This document shows, in pieces, positions 48,436 through 60,900 of a stretch of 64,000 bases of DNA. The first letter of the stretch is position 1; every line of letters begins with the position of its first letter. The notes beneath the pieces were generated by a model. The model saw only the letters and a list, made by a program, of their open reading frames with translations. It searched no databases and was not told the origin of the DNA. The translations under genes were made by a program, and so were the position numbers. The DNA lies in contig NC_035448.2 of the NCBI RefSeq assembly GCF_002127325.2, positions 127,446,561-127,510,560 on the forward strand. Reading direction: 5' to 3'. The DNA is from Helianthus annuus. Its lineage: Eukaryota > Streptophyta > Magnoliopsida > Asterales > Asteraceae.

Positions 48436-49864
48436 TGTCACAGCCCCCGATCCCTAGTTCCCGGGAACGGGCGGCCGTGAACCAGTTTTGGTGGTATCGT
48501 ATTTATTTATCCAATTTGGCAGCGGAAATTTTCATCAGGACCGTAGTTAGGAAATATTAAATCAGAGTAAACCACCATGTTTTATAACATTAAACATATG
48601 GGTAAAACCCAAGTTTTCAATACACACTTTTCATAGGAGTACATCCTATTTATTTGAATAAAAATATCCATTTTATTATTAGGTAACTTTATTGCCACTT
48701 TTCCAAGCCTTCAGTGCTGTCCAGCTGGCTTCTATTTGGCTTTCACATTTTGTTACCTGAAACGCGTTTTAAAAATATTTTGTCAGTGGGAAATACTGGT
48801 GAGTGATTCCCAGTTTAATCAAGTTTAAGTAAAAACCAATTTGCAGTATTGAGGGCACATCCGCAATTACATTTGTATCCAAGACATCACAATTAACATC
48901 AGTGGTACGGTCATACTCAACTTATGGGATGTTACCACGCCAGTAACCAATTTTGTATACAAAACCCCAACATACCCACTATAATTGTATTCTTTACAAA
49001 TACTCAATAACTGCTTTGTATATATTTAATTTAAGTGAGGTTTTGTAAAAACAATTTGCAAAAAGAGGATTACTCACTTTGCTGTTTTAGGTTTTTCGTA
49101 AGGGTTTCCTGGAGATAATCTATAAATTACACAAAGGCACGTGTGTTAGTATAATAACCCATTTTAACATTAGTAATACCCTCCCCGAGACGGTATTCCG
49201 ACGACTACGTCGGGCAGAACCACGACAGCCGTTACGGAACCCTAGATCAATCGGCCAGCGTATCTAATACGTCTCCAGGGGTTATAATACTTACATCGTA
49301 GCAGAACCTCGCTATTTTAGGGGGTATAATGCCCGGCTATAATAACTCCCCACAGAAATTGTGATTTGAGATTGAGAATGTGAACGACGGAAACTGAAAG
49401 CCCGTTACCTTCTTATATAGGGCTGTAATTGGACTTCCTCGCGGCCCGCGTGACATTAGGGCTGGGCCTACGCGGCCCGCGTCAATCCTGGTCAACGGAC
49501 TAGCTTGTCCGGCTCACCCCCTAGACTCGCCACGATGATGACACGTGTCATCACCGGGCTGCGCCACTATCTTGGTCGCTCGCGGCCCGCATTAAGTTGG
49601 ATACACCTTTACGCGGCCCGCTTGAACTTAAAAATCAAAGAATTCTGGTTATATCCTCGCGCGGCCCGCGTTAAGTTGAGGTGAGGTCCCATGCGGCCCG
49701 CCTCAACTTATTATTTATTGTTTTTAATTTATTTTATATATTATATTCTATTTTGGGCTCTGTTTTCACATACGGGGTGCATATAAAGACATATTAATAT
49801 ATTTACAATATATTAGGGTGTCAGAAATATTATGAGGATGTCGGTTTTACCGAGGGTTGTTATA
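48436..49864 (-). repeat. 5' LTR of G3
   Basis: Same length as 41230-42658 with about six substitutions. Carries the same three doublets and TATA box. The GTGAGT donor-like site (minus strand, G at 49077) lies about 640 bases before the primer site end. Confidence 0.95.
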
Positions 49865-49869
49865 GAAAC

Positions 49870-49942
49870 TCCTCAAACTGATGCCAATGAGCCTACTTTT
49901 CTCCTTCCAAGGGAGGTGGAGGAGTGGCTCGCCGACATGTGA
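49870..49942 (+). pseudogene. H ORF2, last part
   Basis: Continues the frame broken at 41229 and ends in TGA after REVEEWLADM. Together with the duplication GAAAC it proves that G3 inserted into an open frame of H. Confidence 0.75.
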
Positions 49943-51797
49943 GGAAAGCCACACCCGGAAGATGGAGTTTTAAAAAGGCCTTGTCTAACCAGGATTAGTA
50001 GCTTCTTGGAAATTTTGCTAATTAGAATAAAGTATAGGCTAGAACTCCATGGTTTAGTATTTCCTTATTTAGTTTAATGTACGGTCTCTCTATGGTTGCA
50101 ATGAAATGATGGTTTTTAAAATTTGGATGGTTCGTAATGAATAAAACACACTCATGGTGGTAAAGGATGAAAAAGGGAACGAGAAAAATGGCCCCATGCA
50201 CAAGAACAAGGCAACCCGACACAAATTTCTCCATTACAGAAGGTTCAACACGGGCCGTGTCCAACCAACACGGCCCCATGCTGAACCCCCTGGAGAAAAA
50301 TGCCCAGTTCAGGTAACTGGACACGGGCCGTGTCCACCAGACACGCCCCCGTGTCCAGGCTTCAGTCTCTTTTCTTTAATTTTTGTTACTGGCACCTGAA
50401 CACGGGGCCGTGTCCGGTCCCACGGGGCCGTGTCCAGACTGCCAGTAACATAAATCTTTGCAGTTTAACACCATATTACACATCCAATCAACCTAAAAAT
50501 TTATTTTTGGGACACATTGAGGACAATGTGTAATTTAAGTGTGGGGGGGGGGGAAGCTAAAACCTTGAAATTTTGCAAGTCCTAATAACAAGCCTTACAC
50601 AAAACTCTATTGGAACCGCTAAACACCTCAAATTTTTTCAAAAATTTTCATTTTTCTTTTACTTGTCTAAAGTTTAAGTTTGGAATCTTAAAGATTAATA
50701 AGGTTATATTTTTACAAATTTACAACCAAGAGCGTCGTGATAACAAAAACCAACATAAGAAAATTATGAAACGGCATGACAAGCTTAGTTAAAATTTGAT
50801 TATATATACTTGATCACATAAAAACCCATTCCCACAAAAGTGAGTTTTGAGCCTTTATTGAGCATACAAATTTACATCTTTCGACTAAATGCTCATTTTT
50901 CATTTCTTGTGTGAATAGCCGCTTGGTTCTTACGACTCTAGAACTTGCCACGACGATTCATTCCCGGTCCTTACCAACTTAAACCCAAGTAAGTAAATGA
51001 TGGAGGCATTAGGACTAACCAAATTTTTATTTCTACACCATTATTTTTCTTTTTTTTACCACCTACCCAAAATCCCCCTAGTTAACCCCTTTGAGCCTAA
51101 CCCTTTCATTTCTTTACCCTAAAACCCTTTTTACCCACCAAAAACCCTTTTTATTTTCACCCTTTATTTTAGTAACAAGCTCGGTTTTTCGTGTGACGAA
51201 AAAAAAATGAGGATGAAGTTAACAAACAAAGCTATTAAAAAAAAAAGCTTGTTTGGAGAAATACTTCGAAAAAAAAAGTCACTAAAACAAAGTGTTTTAC
51301 GAAAACCGACGCTTTTTACGCTTTCTCGCCCTTTTACTAACCACTAACCCAACTACCCACCTTTAGCCTAAGCCTAACCCTTCACCCAAAAAGCCCTCTT
51401 GATATTTATAAAGGTATAAAGTTAAAAAGGAGGAGGATTGATTGCTTGGCAAGCTTATGGTAGGAATAAGTTCCATGCCGCTCTCGAGTGATTCACTAAA
51501 AATACACCTTCGGCCGAGTGTTGAGTGATCCCCCGTGAGGTATGTGAACTTGTATATAAATGAAATTTTAAAAAGGCATGCTATGCCCAAATAAGTAATT
51601 TCTCTTATGAAACGTTCTAAATAAATCATAACGAATAGGATTGTAAATAAATAAAAATAAAACCAAAAAGATCTTGGATTCCCGACACTCTATGACAAGC
51701 CAAAAACCTTCTCTTCTACCCATTCCATTTGGGAGTGTAAGCCACATATTAAAGAGTTTTTCTTGAGGACAAGCAAAAGTTCAAGTGTGGGGGTATT
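49943..51797 (+). other. H 3' internal region, non-coding
   Basis: No domain-bearing ORF. Three word doublets at 50247-50279, 50321-50352 and 50400-50431. Near 50537-50552 a GTGTGGGGG tract resembles the one next to the 3' LTR (51785-51793), a duplicated polypurine-like signal seen in Athila elements. 51050-51350 is rich in homopolymer runs. Confidence 0.6.
51785..51797 (+). other. Polypurine tract of H
   Basis: GTGTGGGGGTATT directly before the LTR start TGATGTG. Confidence 0.75.
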
Positions 51798-53516
51798 TGA
51801 TGTGTGTAAAATGCAACATATAAATTACATCAAATGAGGCATAAAACTAACCCTTTTTAAGTACTAATGTTGGAAAAAGAGTGTTTTTGTCTTCCTTTTG
51901 TATTTTCAGGATGAAATGAGTTCAAATTCACAAAAGAAGCAAAAAGACGGCTAAATCTAACATAAATACAAGAAAAGGAACAAAAGTGGATTGCCTGACC
52001 CCTCAACGGCATCCTCCCAAGCAAAAAAAGAGAAGTCAGAAGACTGAACACGCCCCGTGCTCAGCCAGCACGGGGCCGTGCCCAAGAAGCAGCAGAAAAG
52101 ACAAACCTATAGAAGCTTCTAATGCCCACAAACCTATAGAAGCTTCTAATGCCCACCACGGGGCCGTGTCCAGTGAGCACGGGGGCGTGGCGAAAGTACA
52201 GCAGGCGCATTAATTGTAATTGCAAATTACAATTAATGAAGAGAGAGAGTGTCAGACGGGAACGGGGGCGTGTCCAGCGGACACGGGGCCGTGCCCAGCC
52301 TTCTGTTCAGCCTATAAATAGGAGTGCTTGGTTTCATTTCAACTCATTCCTTGGCACACCACCTCTCTCACACATCATCCACCACCCACCACCACCATAA
52401 CACCATCATCCACCACCATCATCCATGTCCATCATAGAGTGTGTGAGTCGTCTCGGGATCCAAGATTGATCGTAAGAGTTCTTGACAATCAAGGCCATGT
52501 TTGCCTAAGTCTCTTACATCACTTGGTGAAGACAAGTGTTTAGTATAATACTTTTTATTTTTAATCTTTTGCACTTTTTATTTGGTTTTGTATTAATGAC
52601 TTTAATAACTAGTTACTTATGTTGAAGGTGATCTTTCCTTATCGTTTGTCCGTGGTGTCTTGGCATTATTTTACTGTCTATATAAAATAAAAGATTTTCA
52701 CCATTCATATCTCCACGGTCTATATGGAGGTATGTTGGCTACCTGGTCGGGGGTTAAGGGAACGGTTTGGTAAGGGTCTTGCCCTTGTTCAGCGTTTAGA
52801 GGTCCTGCAAGGGACCTGGGTCAAATTTAGTAGGATCTCCTTCAATGCCCATAGGTATTGGATGGCGGGGATCCAAACTCTTTGACCGCCTCATAAGTTA
52901 ACTACTATTAATACTATAATTCGGCTATTTAGGACTGTATCCCTGCTGACTCAGACTACTTAGTCGAGGGTAACGTCACCGCCAAAAGCGGGGCCTACCA
53001 TAATTTGCATTAATAACTTAATTCATTATCTTCCAATAATCCAACCCTTTAGGATTGTATCCTTGCTGACTCAAACTACTGGGTTGAGGGTAACGTCGCC
53101 TTCAAAAGAGGGGCCTACTACAATAACTAAGATAATCTCTTAAACAAGTGCAAAAGTGCGAAAATAATCAAGGGTTATACTAATACATGAGTCGGATCCA
53201 AGTGATTCATCTTGTCTATCTGTTTTTATTTTGTTTTAATTTTCAGCATTTAGTTAGTTTTTATTTTCTTAGTTTAAAAACCTTTTCTAACTTTTTGATT
53301 TGATTAGACGTTGAGGATAAACTGGTACTAAAAGCTCTTGTGTCCTTGGACGACCTCGGTATCTTACCAACACTATACTACGTCCACGATGGGTGCACTT
53401 GCCCATATGTGTGTTTAGTGTTAGTAAATATCGTGTTTTATAAATTTAAAACTTGGCTAAAAGTGTAAAGAGGGCTTAAATATACATCAAAAATATATAA
53501 CACTACACACGCATCA
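51798..53516 (+). repeat. 3' LTR of H
   Basis: Matches 37581-39274 with roughly 25 substitutions by eye. A 27-bp unit is tandemly duplicated at 52101-52154, absent from the 5' LTR, which accounts for the length difference. ATAGT follows at 53517. Confidence 0.95.
52101..52154. repeat. 27-bp tandem duplication, only in the 3' LTR of H
   Basis: ACAAACCTATAGAAGCTTCT plus seven bases occurs twice here and once in the 5' LTR (37884 onward). Confidence 0.95.
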
Positions 53517-53521
53517 ATAGT

Positions 53522-55850
53522 CCTTGATTTTCTGCCGAAAACTGGCAAATTTACAGATGATTATGGATTTGTTTGATCCTATTCGTTGTTTCCAAGGCAA
53601 CTTTCAGATTCTGATAATTGGACTTACAAATCTTCTGTCTAACATTAGATGCTTAACATTCCATCTATACAAGGTCTCCCAAGGAGCAGCCTTAATACTT
53701 ATACATCAGCTATTATATAAAAGCTTATCTTAAGGTGAAGTGGTTATTCCAATCACTGCTTAAAACTAATCTTAAGGGATAGCTAACCCTTGCCTTTAGT
53801 TGAACAAATCGACGATCCTGGGCGGCTGATGGAAATTCTTAATTGTTGCCTAATTAGGGTTGCGGTAATCAATGCATACGCAAAATGAACCGTCTTTCTT
53901 AATTAACTATACCTGAATTCTCAGAATATTGAGTTAGGCTACACGAATCCTTTATTTTAAAACTTACTTAATCAGGGTTTCGACCTTCCAATAACGGTAC
54001 TAGCCGTCTTGTAGATTTCATAATAATACAGCCCTAAATGGGGTATAAATCTTAATTTTACTTGCCTCTTAGGAGGTATATAGGGTAATCTTAGGAAAAG
54101 ATAATCAAGACATAAGGAGGTTACAGAGATTTCCAAATCTCTGGTTCCAGTTCATCCCTCATTGCTTGTGTCAAATAAGTGACACATTATATGTTACAAG
54201 TCCACGAATTTCCTTAAACGAAGACCTTTACTTGGTCAATTCCCTTCTGGATATCTTCTTTGAATACCTTTAGCTGACTTTAGTACCATATGGCCATCGA
54301 AATATCTTTGTGGTTCCATGCATTAAACCTCCATACTGATCAGGCATGGAAGCAATCTATGGAACATATTAAGATATACCAATCCTCATATGGCGCTTTT
54401 TGTCATACCATCTGGTATTCTTAATTGATAGAGATCAAGAGATATTAACTACATATTCTGACGTACTTCATCTGGAGAGAGGGTACACTAGAATTTTATG
54501 ACTGAAGGTTTCTGACAGATACAGAAGAAATGGTTCTTATGATTTCGCCTGTAAGTTTTACCTTACACTTAATATCTGGGGTTCTTGCGGGAAAATTTCT
54601 AAAAGTTTGCTAAGCTTATGGTTTTATGAGAGACTTAGCAGTATCTGAAACCAAACGTAACTCCTAGAAAATAAATCACAATAAGGGATCTATCTAGTGT
54701 CATTATTTATGTGAGCTGCCTCTAATCATTCATCAGGAGGGTAAAACGCCTCCATTCTTAAACCTTTTAAACCTAGCTGCAAAATCCTTGACAAATTTTA
54801 GGGCAGTCTCAGCTTTGACTGGTTATTTCTTAATCTATACAACGTGAATAACTGAGGTAGATCCATAATGGACTTATAATAGGCAGGCTTTGAAACCTTA
54901 ATGTGCCCTCTTATTTCCGATGCTAGCCACCAATAATTATTTCATTTAAGCTTAGACTTTGGGTAGATTGAATAGGGTACTCTCTCAACCAATGAATTAA
55001 AACTGGCAACATACTGTCGACAGTCTAAAACCTTTATGGTGAGAGTCAGAAGTTTCTTATTCCATCTTTTTCCATTCGCGATGCGAATAATAGGTTACCC
55101 TAATAAGGTCCTTAAAACTTGGACCATCCCATGTTTGTATAAGGGGATCTTTCTTGTGGACTTCATTAATGTCCTCACTAATTAAGGGTATTGCCATCGA
55201 ATTACTGTGATGCATACCTCACCGTGTCCTTTCTAGCATAACCGCTGATACACCTATTGGTTTCTACTTCATCCAACAATTTCCTGTAATCGATGGCCCC
55301 TTTTTACTATTGAAGTCCCTTGGCTTCCAAGAGACGAAGTACGTTTAAGTACATCCTAAAAGGAATGGGCTCCTTGCCATATATGATTCTGTTAAGATTA
55401 TTCTTCGTATTTGAAGTATGAATCAAGCTCTTCTCATGAGCAGCGACGTGTGTTTTAGAGCAAGCAGCATTCGGCTTCTTGAACCCTTTCATGACTTTTC
55501 TCATAGTCTTTCTAACAGCTGCGTTAATCACAGTTTTGGAGATTAACTCCATTAACATCGAGGTTCACATTTGATGCACCATTAACATTTATCGCATTTC
55601 CAACATTGCGACTGTTATTTATCTCTTCCGAATTTTCCATACTCAGAGCTTTGGTATTAAATACCAAATTCAGCAAGTGCTAGGCAATCCATACCTAGTG
55701 TCTCCTTGAATTGTCAAAGGCTCCCCATAAGGAGTCTTGATAACTACTTGCTTCTTATCACACACAGCATGGACTTGGTTATAAGACAACCAATCCATTC
55801 CTATCATTATAACGAGTCCCTCTTATTTTAACGGAAACAAGGACAGCGGG
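53522..55850 (-). pseudogene. G1 pol and gag remnants, rearranged
   Basis: Minus strand: an RT remnant near 53910-53820 (DGSF, CIDYR, PRIVDLF) and a protease remnant near 55800-55680 (MIGMDWL, VHAVCDKKQ). Between them, near 55640, is a short gag-like Asn-rich start (MENSEEINNSRNVGNAINVN) and an open stretch 55558-55307 rich in Lys that I do not recognise. A gag start lying after the protease is out of order, so this is a mosaic or has suffered rearrangement. The rest (53950-55300) has no motif I can name. Confidence 0.6.
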
Positions 55851-55853
55851 TCT

Positions 55854-56228
55854 TTATGTGCCCCCCTTCTTGCCATAACCATAGCAGGTGGCGTCCTTAA
55901 AGTCCTTGCATTCATGAGTCTTGTGATCCATCTCTGTACAGATGCCACATCCCCTGGTCTGTTCAGAGAAACATTTTCCGAAGTGCTTCTTCCCGCAGGT
56001 TTTATATTTGGGTTTCGCCTCCTTTGGCTTGGGCTGGTTATAGTTTGAACCAATCTTACCCTTTTTGTAACCTTTATTTGGGGTATTATCGCACTTTCGC
56101 TTATGATCCTTTAATACACGGTCCACGACGTTGTTTACGGCTGTATCTATCATAGCCTGCAGCTCGGTGCTCGTTAAGTTCAGTCTTGTATCATTATTCT
56201 TGATCAACTGGATGATTGTGGGCTTCAT
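55854..56228 (-). pseudogene. G1 gag fragment with zinc knuckle
   Basis: An open stretch of 124 codons: a helical part, then KCDNTPNKGYKKGK, TCGKKHFGKC and CGICTEMDHKTHEC (CX2CX4HX4C), and a degenerate second knuckle CYGYGKKGG. It is a nucleocapsid piece of a gypsy gag. The capsid part upstream is missing or unreadable. Confidence 0.75.
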
Positions 56229-57966
56229 AGGAATCAGCCATGGTGAACCTTTGAAGGCTACAAACCATGTAGTAATAATTTGCTGAATTGTCGAACTTGA
56301 TGATTAAATAGCCATGGTGTAAATCAACCATATAGGCCAATAGATAGTATTTAATTTATTTGATTATGTTTTGCCTAGGTTTTTAAATAAACCATCTTTG
56401 GCGTTTAAATGGAATATAATCCTTCATATTTATTAGACAGGGGACATAAGTCACGATTGTCAATGTCGTACCAACATTTTATATAGCACAAGGGCTTGTT
56501 CCAAAGGACTTTTCGATGGCAAAGATGCCTTGTCACTAGGGAAATTTAAAAACATAATCAATGATTCCTTTGGATCGGAGATTTCATAGTTCATTGTCTT
56601 GACAAGAAGTTATGAAATAAAACTATCTTTTTCATGTATACATCTTTACCCGTAGGTATACATCCCAAATGGATGTTTAGATGTGTACATCATGTTTGAC
56701 GTTTATTAGCCATGATTCCTATTGATCACTTAAGCTAAATAAGGGGTTTGGAAGTTCCTAATATAAAGATGACAAGTGTGATTTTATCGTATCACTGTTG
56801 TCAGGAGTGTTAACACGTTTTCAGGTGTTAATAAGGATCTGAATCTCTTTTAAACAGGTTTTACCATCTTAGCCAGGTCTTTAATGACATTCAAGCTAGG
56901 TTATACCTTTTAAGATTCTTTTTAATACATATACTGGCAGAAAAGGAATAATATTTATTTTATACAGGATTTTCATTATAATTATCCTAGATTTAATTAA
57001 AATATAACTATGGCACAAAAAGACCTAGTCATGTAGACAAGTTTAGTTTATAAGCCTAGATTTTTATGGAATCGAGGCATTAAGGTTTGAATCAAAGTTC
57101 ATTACCCTTTTCTTGACAGGGAGTTGTAGGCTACCACTGTCTTTAGTCCCAGAGGACGTTAATTATAGCCCGTGGGCACTTCATCCTTAAGGGATGAATT
57201 ATATAAATAAGGAAATTTAGAATAACCCATTTTAATAATGACTTATATGATTTTATCGAATCACATTTGTCAAGCATAATAATTTATGCTTTCAGATATT
57301 AACAAGGTTTTGAATCTTTTGAATAGGTTGTACCATCTTGGCCATGTCTGCGATGACATTTAGGCTAGGTTTTACCGTCTTGGCCATGTCTGCAATGACA
57401 TTTAGGCTAGGTTTTACCATCTTGGCCATGTCTGTAATGACAATTAGGCTAGGTTTTACCATCTTGGCCATGTCTATAATGACAATCAGGCTAGGTTTTA
57501 CCATCATGGCCATGTCTGTAATGACAATTAGGCTAGGTCTTACCTTTAAGATTCTCTTAATATTAACGCAGAGCAATCCTAAGTTGAGATGTTAACAAGG
57601 ATCTGAATCTAATTGGGGAACTACCATCTTAGCCCTGTCTTAGAAAGACGCTTGAGCTAGGTCTTGTCCTTTTTAGATTTTGCTATTTTATCACAATGGT
57701 AGATCTTATAATTGGAATGTTATTTTAAATATAACCATTCCTTTTAAAATTTTACACAAGTACATGGTTGCCCTAAACGGGACTTCTAACTGAAATGATT
57801 TACCCATGCAAGGGCAAATCAGAAAATAACAAAGGAACAATTAAAGGACAAAATAAAATAGCTTACGATTAGTCCTATGTTCTTTGTCTAGACTCGAGAA
57901 TCAAAGAATGTGCAATTGTGTAACTGAGATTAAACACAAAAGGCTAGTGTTTAATTCACTCAGTGT
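56229..57966 (-). other. G1 5' untranslated region
   Basis: Runs from the gag remnant to the primer site. No domain-bearing ORF. Contains the 42-bp array at 57330-57545 and isolated diverged copies of the same unit near 56862-56912 and 57625-57672. Confidence 0.6.
57330..57545. repeat. 42-bp minisatellite, about five copies
   Basis: The unit (ATCTTGGCCATGTCTGTAAT plus 22 bases) repeats head to tail with a few substitutions. As 42 is divisible by three, both strands show spurious open frames; I do not call a gene. Confidence 0.92.
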
Positions 57967-57980
57967 TGGCTCTGATACCA
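57967..57980 (-). other. Primer binding site (iMet tRNA) of G1
   Basis: Minus-strand TGGTATCAGAGCCA, three bases from the LTR at 57984. Confidence 0.92.
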
Positions 57981-57983
57981 ACC

Positions 57984-60900
57984 TGTCACACCCCTATTTT
58001 CCACGTGTCACCGGTGGGCCCGGTGGGGAGTATCGTGACATAATTGATATCATCATAGTCAAACAACACAACATATAAATGCACAACGGAAGCAAAAGAG
58101 ATAGATTCATTTCAACTGAATAAATTGTAATGTTTAAGTATCACAAAACAGTCGAAACGGATCCATAGGCGGATCAAATAAAAAGGAAAACTGTTCAACA
58201 GACTTTGACATCTAAAGCTCGCGAGACTTGAGTAATGATGCCTGGAGTAGCCAGCCTATTTTGTCTAGTACCTGCACTTAGCCTTTTTGGAAAATACGTC
58301 AATTTGCACTGGTAAATACAACTTAACTGACTCATTTTGAAAAGAGTTTGAAAATTGATTTAAATGCACTTCGGCAAAAATATTTTATAACTTGGGACAA
58401 TTATTCAAAATAATCTTGTATACAGTTTTACTCATTTGTCGTCCATTAGGGCCGGTTTGTAAGGCCGGACTTAAGTTAACTGACACGCCACAGGTATAAT
58501 GCCCACAAGGTCGATTCCTGTGGGATACCAGTTTTTACATAATGCATCTGTCAGGTGTACGCCTACACCCCGTGCTTAGGTCGTGGCCATTTCGTTGAAT
58601 GATGCCAAGGATATCCGGGACATGGTCATTTAACCCCCAAGGGCCATACACCAAATAATACATATCAAACAGGTTATGTAAATACATCAATCACAATACG
58701 ATTTAAATGACTACATACACCCGACCAAGCGGTACTTTTATAGTACCGTATCCCAAGCCCGTATAGGGAAAATAAGTTAAGGGTATTTACCTGAGCTAAA
58801 TATAAATTCAATCCCAGCCGTATATCAAATCAGAAAGTACAGATAGCTTTTACTGGGCTCCTAATCTGGAACGAAGGTTTTTAATAACCTATTAGAATCC
58901 TAACGGGTCTTTAATTAAGCCTATGCTTAGACCGGTTAGTTTTCAAAAGGAAGACACGATTCAAACGCATGATAAAGCGAAGACCGGTTTAGAATGTGGT
59001 TTTGACCCGACAAGCTTGTATGCTTGTTTAATATGGGTAACTTAAACACATTCTGGATTTTGAGGGAAAAAAACGATATGGTTTGACCCGTTTCGGCTAA
59101 TATATGCAAACTAGTTACATAGGCCGATCCGAACGCGAAACATGCGTAACGGGTAACCATAAGAGGCACATGCAAGTTTCCTAAGTTAATATGCCTTAAA
59201 TATGTTGTGACATCAGAAAGATATCTTCTATTATGCCCCAAATGAATTTAAACTCAAATTACGCCCTGAAAGGGCATTTTGGTCATTTAAAAGGTTATAA
59301 AAGGGTTTAAATACTAAACTGAGTTACGGGTCTGATATAATCAGTAATTATACTTAATTTAATAAGTTATAACAGTAGGGTATCACTTATATATGAAATC
59401 TATCCTTTAAAACTAAGCTATGCACCGTAGGGGCATTTTGGTAATTTTCACAAAAGCCTAAAAGGTCAAAATCGGAAATCTGAGCTTAAGAACTTTGTTT
59501 ACTGTTATAATGTAAATATTTACTAAAAGTATCAGTAGGCATCAAACCTTATATTTATAAAATGGTTTTAATACATACTATGCGTTAAAAACACTTAAAA
59601 AGGCGATTTGGAGTCATTTCCGGGTTTTCAAAGGAAAGCAGAAAATTTTATTATTCCAGAAGGCTCAAAATACTTTATTTATCATATTAGATCTGTAGAA
59701 AAAGGTTTGGGGTCAAAAGGATTTGTAAAACTCATTTTATAGCCCAAAAGGGAAAAACCGACAATTACCAAATCAAGCTTAGAACTCTAAGTTATGCTCA
59801 GTCTAAAAATAAATAAAAATCTACAAAAATCCCCAAATATTATATAACATCAGAGGGTAAAAAGTTTGGTATCAAAAATTAGGTTTAGATAGGATATATG
59901 CTAATTATTCGGTTTAATTACTAAAAGGCTTTCTAATTACGCTAATGAGCATAACTGCTAATATAGACCTCAAACTGATGTCAAATTTTGGGGACAAGTC
60001 TATAAATCACTAGCGAAGGTTTCTATTCTTTCACTTTATCAAAAATCACATTTTAAGATGATAAGGGCATAATAGTCAACATTTAAGCATTTAACGGAAT
60101 CATGCATATGAATTGGATAACTAATGAACCAAGTTGTATAATCTCAGAGGGTTATACTTATAGGTAACTTGGTCCTAATAAAGCTCTAAGGCATTCCTAG
60201 ATCATGCTCAAACGGGTCAGAACTGAAAGTCAAAGCATAAGTCAAACTATGCGACTTTCGATCCCGAACCAAGCTTAAACTAAAAATTGTCGAGTTGAAC
60301 ATGTTTAGACATGTTCTTACATTAATTACCAAGTTATATAAATGTCAAAACAGGTTGCATAGCTTCTATATTGCTAATTATGCACTTATTTGAAAATTAG
60401 CTTTTTGTTGACTTTTTATAATTAAGTTTGACTCGACAATTGACCTAATTAGAGCCGGAATCAGAGGGTAACCTCTTAAAGGTTTAATGCCCACATAATT
60501 ACCAACTCATAGGTACTTTCAAAATGAAATTTGACTGGAGCAATTAAGATTAATGACGAAGTCAAACCTTAATTACGACGGTTTGACTAAACGCTAATAA
60601 ACTAGGCAAAACTGAATTAAAGGAGGTTAAGCATACTTACAATAGTCCAAAGCACAACTAATGATCACTAGGAAAGATGCTTGAGCTCCAGGAACCTCCA
60701 AGAAGTGAGTTGTGAACTTAACAAATGAATGAGCAATGAAGAACACAACTTAAGGCCTTTATAAAGGTTTCTTAGATCATCAAGATCATGCCAAACAAGT
60801 CTAGGAATGTTATGGGATCATTCCAAGTGTCCCTAGACCCTTTAAAACCATCAAACAAGCTCCAGGTATCAAAAACCATGCTTCTAAGTCGGTTAAACCG

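Noticed and set aside
57292..57595. Repetitive ORFs on both strands as a repeat protein
   Set aside because: They follow from a 42-bp tandem repeat divisible by three; no start context or domain.
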